From a virus, in IMG/VR virus record IMGVR_UViG_3300033052_000130, positions 1 through 35,425 of that record: a stretch of DNA of 35,425 nt. One strand, given 5' to 3'. The stretch's first letter is position 1. The number at the start of each line of letters is the position of its first letter. The translations under genes and the position numbers were made by a program. This document shows, piece by piece, positions 1 through 8,454 of this stretch. The notes beneath the pieces are model-generated. The model saw nothing but the letters and a program-made list of their open reading frames with translations, ran no database searches and was not told the DNA's origin.

Positions 1-486
1 TCAGTTCAGGTCCTGCTGTTGGCGTATCCATTCCTGCAGATCGGTCAGACGCTGCGCGGTTTCTCGGCAGGCGCCGTAGTTGCCGGCAACGGCGGCGGCA
101 GCGTCTTGAGCGGGGACGGCGGCTGCATCAGGGATGCGGGTGGGGTCGGGAACTTCGCCATGGGCAGCGGCGTCGTGGAGCACCCGGAAGCCACCAGGCA
201 GAGGGCAAGAATCAGACGGGACATAAACGGGCACCTCCTTGGTGATGGTCTTGGTGACGGTGCGGATGCGCTCCACAGCCTCGGCGTGCTGCTGGGCTAT
301 GGGCGCGGCCACAGCGGCGCGGGCAGCGTCTGTGCGGCTGGCCTGCTCTGCGTACTGCAGACGCACCTCTGCGCGGCCAAGCTCGCGCTGGTGCTCGCGC
401 CACGCAAAGTAGCCCAGCAGCAGCGCGGCCACCAGGGCGCCGTACAGCAGCCACCGGACTGGGTTAAGCCATGCCAGCGGGTTCAT
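1..486 (-). CDS. Rz-like i-spanin
   Basis: Inner-membrane spanin subunit, which joins the outer-membrane lipoprotein Rz1 to disrupt the outer membrane at the end of lysis. The 161-residue product has an N-terminal membrane anchor at about residues 10-29 and then a long charged, helical periplasmic part, as expected of Rz proteins. The assignment is supported by gene order (last gene of the lysis cassette) and by the lipoprotein gene nested inside it in another frame. Its ATG overlaps the stop of the upstream 56-aa gene by ATGA. The stop codon lies at base 1, so the gene is complete. Sequence family is judged from architecture only. Confidence 0.82.
   Translation of the reverse strand: MNPLAWLNPVRWLLYGALVAALLLGYFAWREHQRELGRAEVRLQYAEQASRTDAARAAVAAPIAQQHAEAVERIRTVTKTITKEVPVYVPSDSCPLPGGFRVLHDAAAHGEVPDPTRIPDAAAVPAQDAAAAVAGNYGACRETAQRLTDLQEWIRQQQDLN
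45..224 (-). CDS. Rz1-like o-spanin lipoprotein, nested inside Rz
   Basis: A 59-aa lipoprotein gene lies wholly within the Rz gene in a different frame on the same strand. It starts at an ATG (224-222) preceded by a strong AAGGAGG Shine-Dalgarno sequence. The product begins MSRLILALCLVASGC, a signal peptide with a lipobox ending in Cys15. The rest is proline-rich (PTPP, PPSPL, PPPLP), the classic make-up of Rz1 outer-membrane spanins. It ends TGA at 45-47, inside Rz. Known biology: Rz1 binds the Rz C-terminus across the periplasm. The RBS, lipobox and proline content together make a chance ORF unlikely. Confidence 0.88.
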   Translation of the reverse strand: MSRLILALCLVASGCSTTPLPMAKFPTPPASLMQPPSPLKTLPPPLPATTAPAEKPRSV

Positions 487-653
487 GGCACATACCTCCC
501 TTTCGGATCAGGCTCCGGGTAGAGCCGCTTCTTCTCACCGCGCTTGCGGAACTCGCTCACCTCTTGCGCATAGGCTTCGTTGATCGTGCGGATGCGGACC
601 TTCGGCGGCCGCTTGGCGGGAGTGGTGCGCCGGGATTTAGTTTTTTCGCTCAT
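483..653 (-). CDS. Small basic lysis-cassette protein, unknown function
   Basis: A 56-aa protein starting MSEKTKSRRT, very rich in Lys/Arg, with no membrane segment or Cys. The start was chosen because its ATG (653-651) overlaps the TGA of the M15 peptidase gene, and its stop overlaps the Rz ATG, both as ATGA. A longer in-frame ORF running up to 827 would lie antiparallel in frame space to the peptidase gene and is not needed. The function is not recognised. Placed between endolysin and spanin, it is probably co-translated with them. Confidence 0.6.
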   Translation of the reverse strand: MSEKTKSRRTTPAKRPPKVRIRTINEAYAQEVSEFRKRGEKKRLYPEPDPKGRYVP

Positions 654-1114
654 ACCATCGTCTTCCACTTGGCCGGTGCAGCGGCAAGGGCTGGTGCAGT
701 ACTTGGGATGTAGACCAGCTTTCCGGAGCCCGGCGGCACGTCCTGCAGGTGCACCCATGTCGGCGTCCACCGCGGGTCTTCCATGTGCAGGCCGCGCTTT
801 TCCAGTTCTTGGGGGTGTGCCAGGCACCAGCTGGCCAGCTGCCGGTGGGGGTCATAGACGTCGACCGCGCGACCGTTGCGGTGCTGGGAATCCTTCGCAC
901 CGACCTTGCAGTCCTGCGTTCGGAAACCGCCGTGGCCCTGGCCGGATACTTGGCTCCCGGTGTCGGGGTTCTCCGGCAGATCACAGCCGCCGGCTGCTGC
1001 CACCTCAAGAAGGTCGTTCACCACATCCAGCATGGCCGTGGCGTGGTAGCGCCGTTCGGCGGTGGCATCTGGATGGTCGGCGTAGAGGCCGAAGTATTGC
1101 GAGGACGTAATCAT
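650..1114 (-). CDS. M15-family peptidase, putative endolysin
   Basis: A 154-aa peptidoglycan peptidase of the VanY/M15 type, which would cut peptide cross-links of murein during lysis. The zinc-site motif SxHxxGxAxD is present as Ser76, His78, Gly81 and Asp85 (DSQHRNGRAVDV). A second His122 in WVHLQD and an acidic residue near Glu112 fit the rest of the M15 metal/catalytic set. There is no signal peptide, so export probably relies on a holin. A strong AAGGAGG lies just upstream of the ATG. The gene sits directly after two holin-like membrane proteins and before the spanins, which supports an endolysin role. Confidence 0.85.
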   Translation of the reverse strand: MITSSQYFGLYADHPDATAERRYHATAMLDVVNDLLEVAAAGGCDLPENPDTGSQVSGQGHGGFRTQDCKVGAKDSQHRNGRAVDVYDPHRQLASWCLAHPQELEKRGLHMEDPRWTPTWVHLQDVPPGSGKLVYIPSTAPALAAAPAKWKTMV

Positions 1115-1117
1115 GCT

Positions 1118-1438
1118 CTACCCCTCCTTCACACGTGTGCGGACAATCAGAACAGCAAAGCCCACCAGCACAGCCGTCTCGGCCATGGTAGGGCGATCAA
1201 GGCGCAGCAGATGCGTTGCTCCGCTCGGCACGCCGAGTGCCAGCAACACAGGCGCGGCAACGGCTCCGCCTGCGCCCAAGGCAAGGAAAAACCACGCCCC
1301 TGCCTTAAGCCAGTCCAGCAGCCGGTCATGAGCGCTGAGTCCTGCAGCGAGCGGGCAGGTGCGCTCCAGCTTGTTGAGGGCTTCGGCCAGCACAATGAAG
1401 CCGGCCAGCCAGTGAATGATCTGCAGCGCGGCCGTCAT
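1118..1438 (-). CDS. Small membrane protein, putative holin or holin partner
   Basis: A 106-aa protein with two or three hydrophobic stretches: roughly residues 5-20, 45-70 and 85-100 (the last near LVGFAVLIV). Its start overlaps the stop of the preceding membrane protein by ATGA, and it ends 3 bases before the endolysin start. A pair of small membrane proteins immediately upstream of an endolysin is typical of holin/antiholin or holin/pinholin arrangements. Which of the two forms the lethal hole cannot be told from sequence. Confidence 0.62.
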   Translation of the reverse strand: MTAALQIIHWLAGFIVLAEALNKLERTCPLAAGLSAHDRLLDWLKAGAWFFLALGAGGAVAAPVLLALGVPSGATHLLRLDRPTMAETAVLVGFAVLIVRTRVKEG

Positions 1439-1857
1439 GGCTGGCTCTCCTGCCCGGGCTCTGAGGGCAGCGGTTGGGGCCCCTTGCCACTCAGCCGACG
1501 GATCAGAAACGTCAGAACCGGCTTGGCGCCGCCGCCAACGGCAAAGGCACCGCTCAGCATGAGTGCTTCAGGCACATTGGCAACCAGCAGTGCCAGTGGG
1601 GTGAGGTAACCCGCCGTGGCGCTGCTGGCCAGCGCCCAGGCCATGCGCCGCAGCGTGGTGCGCACCAGGTGCGACCAGGTGTCACCCACGGCGGGCACGG
1701 TGTTGAGCAGGATGATGGCAACCAGCGCCCCTGCAAAGCCAGCCACAAGCACGTCAACGCGAAGGCCAAGAGGCACGCCGAGAATGGTCAGCACCGGGAT
1801 GGTTGCTGTGGCGGCGATGAAGGTGACGCCGGCAGTTGTTGATGCTGGTTCAGCCAT
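1435..1857 (-). CDS. Membrane protein, putative holin
   Basis: A 140-aa protein with several hydrophobic segments: about residues 10-28, 35-53, 72-95 and 98-112. The tail is polar and proline-rich. It is the first gene of the lysis block, preceded by AGGAGG 5 bases before the ATG and by an intrinsic terminator further upstream. Length and position match class I-like holins of phages from beta- and gammaproteobacteria. The assignment rests on topology and neighbours rather than a recognised motif. Confidence 0.62.
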   Translation of the reverse strand: MAEPASTTAGVTFIAATATIPVLTILGVPLGLRVDVLVAGFAGALVAIILLNTVPAVGDTWSHLVRTTLRRMAWALASSATAGYLTPLALLVANVPEALMLSGAFAVGGGAKPVLTFLIRRLSGKGPQPLPSEPGQESQP

Positions 1858-1881
1858 GAAGCCTCCTCACTTCTTGCAGGT

Positions 1882-1911
1882 AAAAAACAAAAGCCACCCG
1901 AAAGTGGCTTT
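1882..1911 (-). terminator. Intrinsic terminator after the tail genes
   Basis: On the minus strand an 8-bp stem (AAAGCCAC/GTGGCTTT, arms 1890-1897 and 1904-1911) with a 6-base loop is followed by TTGTTTTTT. It lies between the tail fibre partner gene and the lysis cassette, so part of the late transcript may stop here unless an antiterminated polymerase (Q) reads through. Confidence 0.75.
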
Positions 1912-1927
1912 GTTGGGGCAGCAGGCT

Positions 1928-2419
1928 TTAAACCGGCCAGGCCAGCGCTGGCAGCTCGGCCTCGAAGTCGGTAATGTCTGACGGCTGTTGCCCGGCCCCA
2001 TTGGTGGGCCAATTCCCGCCCTTCACCTTCGTCTCGATCAGTTCCGAAACAGCCCATGTCTCGGCTGTCTTGAGCACCAGGTATTCGCACTCCGAGCGAA
2101 ATCGCAGCACGATGGTCTGCAGCTCTGCAGGCAGAGTGGCGATCTGCGCATCCGTGAGGCTCTTGTACTTTTCCAAAGAGTCCACGTTCGTGTAGCGGCG
2201 CGTCGCCGCGAAGTCGTCGAGTCGCTTCTGGATCTGGTTGCTCAACCTGGCCAGCAACTGCGTTATCTCGATGCCCGCCTCTTCAACACCAACAAGCGCC
2301 CAATCGATTGCGATTTCGTTTCCATCCGCGTCCAGTGCCGTCGTCGCCTCCGGCGTGTCACCGTCCACCGTTACTGCGTTGGGGTAGGCCTTTCTGATGG
2401 CCTCATGCTTGGTGCTCAT
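1928..2419 (-). CDS. Tail fibre-associated protein, possible fibre assembly partner
   Basis: A 163-aa, mostly helical acidic protein. The N-terminus (KAYPNAVTVDGDTPEATTAL) is followed by a conserved-looking middle with Leu/Arg heptads (ITQLLARLSNQIQKRLDDF). It is translationally coupled to the tail fibre gene by ATGA overlap. Small proteins at this place in siphophages are often fibre chaperones or XkdW-like baseplate accessory proteins. I do not recognise a defining motif, so the role is inferred from position. It is the last gene before a terminator. Confidence 0.6.
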   Translation of the reverse strand: MSTKHEAIRKAYPNAVTVDGDTPEATTALDADGNEIAIDWALVGVEEAGIEITQLLARLSNQIQKRLDDFAATRRYTNVDSLEKYKSLTDAQIATLPAELQTIVLRFRSECEYLVLKTAETWAVSELIETKVKGGNWPTNGAGQQPSDITDFEAELPALAWPV

Positions 2420-3552
2420 GCGTCAATCTCCAGCAATGTGAGGGTTGAAATGCCACGGCCGTTGTCTGCACTATCGGCGTCGTTTTGCGAACGGTTAACA
2501 TAGGCCGTCGTTGCGCCCTGACCGGTCATGGCCTGGACCTTGTACGTTGTTGCAGAGGTTGTGGCTGGAGAGTCAAGGAAGTTTGCCGTCGCAGAACCGG
2601 ACACGTAGGTTGCGCTGCCAGTCACCGTGATGGTGGATCGTGTGCGGGAACCCGCAGAATCACCAATTCCGATCGGGGTGGACCCGCGAACGAGTTGGGC
2701 GTGCGCTGAAACCGTGCTTTGGCCGTTCAATGCGATGGACAGAATCGCCAGAATCTTGTTCGTGTTCTTCCGGGGCGTGATGGCGGCCGACATACCAGTC
2801 ACATCTGTCATGCTGGTGGAAGATGTTGACCATGTGTCGGTTTTGGTGACGGACACGACCTGCACGACTTGGCCGGTGAGATAGCTTCCAGCAGCGGACG
2901 GCAGCGGATTGAGCAAAACCCAGTCCGTTCCATCATCCATAAACGTGCACAACTGGCTGACCAGCCAGGTCGGGTTCGTCTTGGCGCCAGCACTGGTGTA
3001 CTGCTTGACCGACTTTGCAGTATCGCCATTCACAGCCAGCGTGGCAGCCACCCCGGCATTGGCTGCGTGCATGGTGGCGTGGACGATCTTTGCGCCGCTG
3101 GTGGCGGCCGACTGCGTAGCCACAAAGGCCGGCGCCGTGCCGGTGGTGGTGCAGGCGGTGGCTGCCAGCGTCTGTGAATTTGCCGCAGTTGCGGAAACCA
3201 CGTTCGACCCGGCGCAAAAGAGAACATCAGAGGTGCCCTGCTTCAGGAATACCCCGGTGCCTGCAGAGGTTTTAACCTTCAGAGAATAGGCGCCAGTGGT
3301 TCCATTCACGATGCGCCACTGCATCCCGAGCGCCGGAACGATGACGTTGATGTTGGCCGTCAAGGCCCCCGCCAGGATGATGATGCCGTTGTTGGCCTCG
3401 GCCGCCGAGAGCGTGACGTCGGCGCCGCCGGCCACGCTCTTGCTAAGCACGCCGCCGATGTTCTGTTGCAGCGAGTCGAAGCCTGTGTTGATGGCATTGG
3501 CCATAGCCAGGCCGCCGACGGTGCCAGTGACTGGCACATGAATGTCTTGCAT
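2416..3552 (-). CDS. Putative tail fibre / minor tail protein
   Basis: A 378-aa protein of low complexity, very rich in Ala, Thr, Ser and Gly, with many short beta-like repeats. The N-terminal part contains VTLSAAEANNGIIILAGAL and NGTTGAYSLKVKTSAG, a pattern seen in phage fibre/stalk proteins of the head-binding or beta-helix type. It lies directly downstream of the tail tip protein and upstream of a probable assembly partner. It is probably the receptor-binding or stalk component. The exact family is not certain. Confidence 0.7.
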   Translation of the reverse strand: MQDIHVPVTGTVGGLAMANAINTGFDSLQQNIGGVLSKSVAGGADVTLSAAEANNGIIILAGALTANINVIVPALGMQWRIVNGTTGAYSLKVKTSAGTGVFLKQGTSDVLFCAGSNVVSATAANSQTLAATACTTTGTAPAFVATQSAATSGAKIVHATMHAANAGVAATLAVNGDTAKSVKQYTSAGAKTNPTWLVSQLCTFMDDGTDWVLLNPLPSAAGSYLTGQVVQVVSVTKTDTWSTSSTSMTDVTGMSAAITPRKNTNKILAILSIALNGQSTVSAHAQLVRGSTPIGIGDSAGSRTRSTITVTGSATYVSGSATANFLDSPATTSATTYKVQAMTGQGATTAYVNRSQNDADSADNGRGISTLTLLEIDA

Positions 3553-3561
3553 GATGGTTCC

Positions 3562-6540
3562 TTAGTAGCCCTGAATTTGGACGTTGACCGTGCGCACGAC
3601 CCGCGCGCCGGTGTTGTAGACATCGATGGCGCAGCCGCTGAGCGTGGGGCTGCTGATCACAATGTCGTCTCCCGCCACCGCGCCAACGATCGTGCATTGC
3701 ACGAGCGGCAGGCCGCCGATACCGGCGCCCCCGTTGAACGGCTTGCTGTAGGTGATTACCGTGGCAGCTGACGCAGAAGTGACGGCTTGGTAGGGGTCGA
3801 TCCGGTCCGGCACATCCACGCTGAAATCGAGCGAGGTGATGAAGCCGGTGACCTTCGGATCGCTCGATGCCACCAGCAGGCGCGCCTTGAAATACCGTGC
3901 GTTGTAGAGTCCGGGCTGGTAGTTGAGCCATGGCCCATAGACCCCGTCATCCCCGGCAGTGGCGATTTGTGCCTGGATACCGATCTTTGCGCCCAGCGAC
4001 GCGCCAAACAAATCAGACACGCCGAGCACGTCGGCCATGGCGAGGAAGTTGTCGTAGATAGACTGACCGCGCGCCGTGTAACTGATGCTCACTTGGCATG
4101 GTGCAATGCGCCCTATGTCCACCGAATGACCGGCCGACAGGGTGTAACTGCCGGAGGCGGCTACACCGCCGAACCACAGCACATCCGGCAGACCAAGAAA
4201 GTCTGCCACGCCAAGGATGTCACCTGCAGCGCCCAGCATCAACTCGCCGCCAACCAGATCGAGGTTGCTGCGGGTACCTGGCCAGCCGGTGGACGCCTCG
4301 TCCCACACGGCTACCACGTTGCGCGCCAGGGTCGCACCGGTGACCACCACTTGCGTAGGGTTGAGGGAATACGCACTGACGCCGCCGATGGTCATGTAGT
4401 GCGCCGCCACCCAGTAGGTGCCGTTGCCAGGCGCCGTAAAGGTTGGCAGCGGCGTACGACCCAGCACGGTGCTCCCATCCCATGTGGCGCCGGCGCGGAT
4501 TTCGTAGTCCACATCGGGCTGGCGGAAGTCGTTTACCGTGTCCCAGTAGATCTGCTGCTGACCGCCCACGTAATTGGAGCCAATGCCGGTGAGGTCGGGC
4601 AGTGGCGACTGCAGGGCCGCGCCGGTGGGCGTGTAGGTGATGGCGCTCACGTCGGCCAGCGACTGCTGGGCGCCGCCATAAATATTCTTGGCCGGCAGCT
4701 TGATATGGAACTTCTGCCCGATTTGCGCTGCAGTGAAGGGCAGCTTGAAGAATGCATCGTCCACACGTGTGAACGAGACCCCCACCGGGTGGCTGGCCAC
4801 CGCCGTGTTGTAGGCGCCGCGGCGCAGGTAACTCAGTTCGTAACGGTTTGCAGCCACCAGGTTGGCGGTCTGGTAGCTCAACAACTCCCCCTCCAGAACG
4901 CACAGGGTGGTCAGGCTGTCGGCATCGGCCTGGCTGCCGCTAAGCAACTGGCCGCGGCTCATGGACATGTCTGCCGTCAGGGTATTGGTCACATCCGGGT
5001 CATCGCCGGAAGCCAGCGCCACCGCCAGCACGCCTTGGCGGGCCGGGCCCGGGAGTTCGCCCACCTGGCGGTAGGTGGCGCCGTCTTGCGACACCCACAC
5101 CTGGGCGCCGCCCCACAGCGGCCCGCCGCTGGTACCAATCCAGATCTCCAGGCCGTTGGTTGTCAGCGTGTCCGGCGCCTCGAAAACTGTGGGCGGATTG
5201 CTGTCACCCGGATTCGCGTTGTAGTTGTGAGAGAAACCGCTGCCGGCGGGCGCTCCATAGGCGGGCGCGCTGGCCAGGCCGACCGGGCAATCTTCGGCCT
5301 CGATCTCGAAATCGCCGGCATCCGTCTCTGTGATGGTATTGATGCGCACCGGGATACGCGCAAGCGCCAAAAAGTCGTCTGTCACGCTCACCAGGTCAAG
5401 CGGCTCCAGCAGCGCAAACGTCCATGGCAACGTGAACTTGTACAGGTTGCGCACCCCCATCTCGCGCTGCAGCAGCAGCGAGGCGAGCAGTTCAGCCACG
5501 ACGGCATCACAGATTGCGTGCGCTTCGACGGTGCCTTTGGTACGCAGGCCTCTCTCGTCAATATCGGCGGCGTCTTTGCGCTCGGCGATCTCTGTGTTGT
5601 AGTCGTTTCCCCGGTTGGTGTACTCAACCCGCACGTGGTTGAACACGTCGTCTGGCGGCCTGCGCTCTATGCGCAAAGGGTCTTCGTCGGCGCTGTCGAC
5701 GAGAAAGTGGTCTTCTGTCAGGTCGTAGACCGGTGTGGTATTGGGGGTGTAGTTGGCGCCGTTGGCCGAGCAGGCGGCATCGCCCAGTGGCACGTACTTG
5801 AGCACCCCTTGCGACCAGGTCACATCGGTGTTGCTCAGGTCAAGCAGGTAGCGCAACCATTCAGCAGCGGGCTTCTGCTGCAGCAATGCAGGGCTGCCGA
5901 CCAGGTTCTGCGCCAGGCAGTAATTGGCCCAGGCCGTGAAATCACCCGCTTGCCCGACTGGGAAGCTGGCGCCGGACCGCTGGTTGGTCAGCAGGTCTTG
6001 CGCCACGAGTGCCAGGTTGGCATCCCCCGTGCTGACGGCCTCCCATGCAGTGCTGACTTCAAAGCTGTGGTTCTCGATCGAGGCGTCCCCACCCAGGTCG
6101 TAAGCCGGCGTGTACACATAGGCCATGCCACTGTAGCCCAAGGCTTGTGCCGGGTAGTTGGTGCTGAGGTAGCCCCATACCGCCTGGCCCAGTGTGCCGC
6201 TCATCAGGCTCAGGCCGCTGCTACCGCTGTCTCCCGCCAGCTTGGCCTTGCCGCGCCAGACGGTGCGCACGGCACTGACCGGTCCCTCGCCCAGTGCCAT
6301 CATTACGGCGGCGGTGTAGGTGTAGGTGATGTTGCTCTGCGTAATGCCGCCGCCGCCCTTGCCGCCACTGCTTTGCGTTGTGGTGTGCGGTATCGCAGCA
6401 AAGCCGCCATACCAGAGCAGGTTGCCGCTGATGCGCAACCTGCCGTAGATCATGGCGATGGCCGACCCATAGACCGAACTCTGTACCCGCAGATTACCTG
6501 CGGCCGGCTCTACCGTGCTGACAGTGCTTCCGCCACTCAT
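3562..6540 (-). CDS. Tail tip / host specificity protein (gpJ-like, phage-tail_3 type)
   Basis: A 992-aa central tail tip protein that would form the distal tail hub and start DNA delivery. The N-terminal third resembles the GTA/phage-tail_3 hub (RIERRPPDDVFNHVRVEYTN, then YKFTLPWTFALLEPLDLVSV). The middle carries fibronectin-like beta modules, and the C-terminus is a collagen-poor beta region ending VNVQIQGY. Order DUF2460-DUF2163-NlpC-tip is the conserved tail tip module of rhodobacterial gene transfer agents and many siphophages. The start overlaps the NlpC stop by ATGA. Length is normal for the family. Confidence 0.85.
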   Translation of the reverse strand: MSGGSTVSTVEPAAGNLRVQSSVYGSAIAMIYGRLRISGNLLWYGGFAAIPHTTTQSSGGKGGGGITQSNITYTYTAAVMMALGEGPVSAVRTVWRGKAKLAGDSGSSGLSLMSGTLGQAVWGYLSTNYPAQALGYSGMAYVYTPAYDLGGDASIENHSFEVSTAWEAVSTGDANLALVAQDLLTNQRSGASFPVGQAGDFTAWANYCLAQNLVGSPALLQQKPAAEWLRYLLDLSNTDVTWSQGVLKYVPLGDAACSANGANYTPNTTPVYDLTEDHFLVDSADEDPLRIERRPPDDVFNHVRVEYTNRGNDYNTEIAERKDAADIDERGLRTKGTVEAHAICDAVVAELLASLLLQREMGVRNLYKFTLPWTFALLEPLDLVSVTDDFLALARIPVRINTITETDAGDFEIEAEDCPVGLASAPAYGAPAGSGFSHNYNANPGDSNPPTVFEAPDTLTTNGLEIWIGTSGGPLWGGAQVWVSQDGATYRQVGELPGPARQGVLAVALASGDDPDVTNTLTADMSMSRGQLLSGSQADADSLTTLCVLEGELLSYQTANLVAANRYELSYLRRGAYNTAVASHPVGVSFTRVDDAFFKLPFTAAQIGQKFHIKLPAKNIYGGAQQSLADVSAITYTPTGAALQSPLPDLTGIGSNYVGGQQQIYWDTVNDFRQPDVDYEIRAGATWDGSTVLGRTPLPTFTAPGNGTYWVAAHYMTIGGVSAYSLNPTQVVVTGATLARNVVAVWDEASTGWPGTRSNLDLVGGELMLGAAGDILGVADFLGLPDVLWFGGVAASGSYTLSAGHSVDIGRIAPCQVSISYTARGQSIYDNFLAMADVLGVSDLFGASLGAKIGIQAQIATAGDDGVYGPWLNYQPGLYNARYFKARLLVASSDPKVTGFITSLDFSVDVPDRIDPYQAVTSASAATVITYSKPFNGGAGIGGLPLVQCTIVGAVAGDDIVISSPTLSGCAIDVYNTGARVVRTVNVQIQGY

Positions 6541-6989
6541 TGCAGCACCTCGCCAGACGAATCAATGCCGTTGACGCGCCAGTACTGCACCGGCCGATCG
6601 GCCAGCGCGCTTTCGCTCAAGGTACCCAGCACCACACAACCGGCATCCATGTAGGCATGCACGATGGCACCATCAGCCCCCACCACGATGGCGCCGTGGC
6701 TATAGGTACGGCCGAAACGCCATACAGCCACGTCGCCTGGCTGCGGGCTTTGCACTTGCGTACCGTACTGGCCGAGCCAGCCCAGAAACTTTTCTTCGCT
6801 GCGGTGCAGGTGCCAGTCGTTCGGATAGGGGCGTGGGTCCAGCGTAGGGGGCACGAGCCCGACCGCCTTGAAAACGCTGACCAGCAGCATGGCGCAGTCC
6901 ACCCCCGCACCCTTGACGGCTGCCTGGTGGTGGTATGGCGTCTTGAGCCAGGCGCGGGCCTCGGCAACAACTTGCGCACGCAACGTCAT
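6537..6989 (-). CDS. NlpC/P60-family tail tip peptidase
   Basis: A 150-aa cell-wall hydrolase of the tail tip (lambda gpK-like role), expected to cut peptidoglycan locally at infection. The papain-like dyad is visible: Cys32 in GVDCAML, and His98 in YSHGAIV, with His111 as the likely third residue. The start (MTLRAQVV) was chosen because its ATG overlaps the DUF2163 stop by ATGA. The much longer open frame upstream (to 7451) is only a shadow of the neighbouring gene and has an implausible Arg/His/Gly-rich composition. Confidence 0.9.
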   Translation of the reverse strand: MTLRAQVVAEARAWLKTPYHHQAAVKGAGVDCAMLLVSVFKAVGLVPPTLDPRPYPNDWHLHRSEEKFLGWLGQYGTQVQSPQPGDVAVWRFGRTYSHGAIVVGADGAIVHAYMDAGCVVLGTLSESALADRPVQYWRVNGIDSSGEVLQ

Positions 6990-7858
6990 GTCACCGTCTC
7001 CGGCACCGGGATGTAGGGCTGACCACGAAAGCGCAGCAGGTTTGAAAACTTGCTCTGGCAGGTGCCTACAGCCTTGTCGCACCCGGCGGTGAGCGTGAAG
7101 GCATCGCCCACGGCCACAGCAAACGGGTACGGCCGTGCGAACTGCAGCACCAGACCAGTGCCGGTGCCAGACTGGATCTGCACCGTGCGTCCCAGGCCGG
7201 CATTGGCACCGGTGGTGAACCTGAGCGCCCCCAGTTCTGCCCAGCATGCCGGCACAGCCGTGGCCAGTGTGACTGTGAGCGCCGGGTTGCTGCCCACCGC
7301 CACAGCGCTGACGGTACCGGTTACCGTGTGCGCTGCTCGGCTGAGGGCGCAATTGCTGTCGTACAGATCGTTCAGGCAGCCGGCCTGGTAGAGGTTGCGC
7401 GGGGTCTGCTGATTGAGCTGGGTGAGCGGGCTCTTGACCACCAGCTCGCAACCCATACGGCTGGGAAGAACGTCAGCCACCACGCCGGTGAACCATACCA
7501 GCGCGCCCTGCACCGCGCCTGCATCGTTGAGGTATACGCGCTCCAGCAGCGCGCTGGCGGCATCAAAGCCACCGGCGGCAGAGAACGAAGAAAGCGGCTG
7601 GCCGTCCAATGGCACAGTAGGGCCGGCCAGCGTGGCCTTGCATTGGCCTACCTCGATGCCGCGCGTCCACTTGACTTTGTCGCGTGTGATGATGGGGCCG
7701 CGCGTGAAGGTGCGGGCATCAGGCAGGGTGATATCAACATCAGCATCCGTCCACCGGTATACGGTGCCAGAGGCCAGGGTGAACGTCCACAGGTCGAACT
7801 GCAGAGCCTGGCGCGCTGTGTTGAGGAATGTGACCAGAGTGGGGTCTGCGGTTTTCAT
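6986..7858 (-). CDS. DUF2163 / phage BR0599-family tail tip protein
   Basis: A 290-aa tail hub protein (GTA gp13-like). The N-terminal DUF2163 part (LASGTVYRWTDADVDITLP) is followed by the diagnostic C-terminal cysteine segment GCDKAVGTCQSKFSNLLRFR ending GQPYIP. The cysteines in that region, with the earlier NDLYDSNCAL, are typical of the family and may bind a metal. It overlaps both neighbours by ATGA, within the DUF2460-DUF2163-NlpC-tip block. Confidence 0.9.
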   Translation of the reverse strand: MKTADPTLVTFLNTARQALQFDLWTFTLASGTVYRWTDADVDITLPDARTFTRGPIITRDKVKWTRGIEVGQCKATLAGPTVPLDGQPLSSFSAAGGFDAASALLERVYLNDAGAVQGALVWFTGVVADVLPSRMGCELVVKSPLTQLNQQTPRNLYQAGCLNDLYDSNCALSRAAHTVTGTVSAVAVGSNPALTVTLATAVPACWAELGALRFTTGANAGLGRTVQIQSGTGTGLVLQFARPYPFAVAVGDAFTLTAGCDKAVGTCQSKFSNLLRFRGQPYIPVPETVT

Positions 7859-8448
7859 GGGCGGAAGGTTCGGAACTCGACCGACTTGGCGCTGTACAGG
7901 TTGGCCAGGAACTGCTCGAAGGTGGTCTCGTCTTGCAGGAAGCGGCAGCGGAAGTAGAAGGTGCCGCTCCAGGTGAGCTGCGCGCCGACGGCAGGCGGTG
8001 CGACGAAGGTGACCTGCGCCAGGTCTGCGCTGAAGGTGACCGCCGTGGTGACGCCGGCCACCTTGACCACGGCGGTGCCGGTGTCTACCGCGCCCACGGG
8101 CTCGATGAAGCCGCCCAGGGAACGGGTGAGAGGCCAGGTGACGGTGGTGCCGTCACCCACGCCAAATACTTCATCGGTGGCGGTGTTGTCGCGGGCATCG
8201 AGGTACAGCCAGTCGTCATAGCGGCCGCGCCGCGCATTGATGAAGCCCACCAGTTGCTGCCACTCGCTGAAACCACCCGAGGCGCGCAACACCTCGAATG
8301 GCAGCTTGAAGTGCCAGAGCGGGTACAGGCGCTTGCCCAGGGCGTACTGACGGCCGCTGGCCGAGTCTCGCACCTGCGTGGCCCACATGGGGTTGCGCAT
8401 GATGCCCCAGGCCACGCCAGGCAGCGTGGGGAAGATTGCGTTGGACAT
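7855..8448 (-). CDS. DUF2460 family tail tip protein
   Basis: A 197-aa distal tail protein equivalent to GTA gp12. The family pattern is clear: an N-terminal IFPTLPGVAWGIMRNPMW, then GFINARRGRYDDWLYLD, and a C-terminal FLQDETTFEQF. It connects the tail tube and tape measure to the hub. It lies between the tape measure (6 bases away) and DUF2163 (ATGA overlap). Confidence 0.9.
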   Translation of the reverse strand: MSNAIFPTLPGVAWGIMRNPMWATQVRDSASGRQYALGKRLYPLWHFKLPFEVLRASGGFSEWQQLVGFINARRGRYDDWLYLDARDNTATDEVFGVGDGTTVTWPLTRSLGGFIEPVGAVDTGTAVVKVAGVTTAVTFSADLAQVTFVAPPAVGAQLTWSGTFYFRCRFLQDETTFEQFLANLYSAKSVEFRTFRP

Positions 8449-8454
8449 GCTGGC

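Noticed and set aside
3787-6654. 955-codon open frame on the plus strand
   Set aside because: Exactly antisense to the tail tip gene; composition is His/Arg/Ala-rich without domains. GC-rich genes commonly leave long open antisense frames.
6990-7451. N-terminal extension of the NlpC/P60 frame
   Set aside because: The extra residues are a frame-shifted reading of the DUF2163 gene; the ATGA-coupled start at 6989 gives a complete peptidase.
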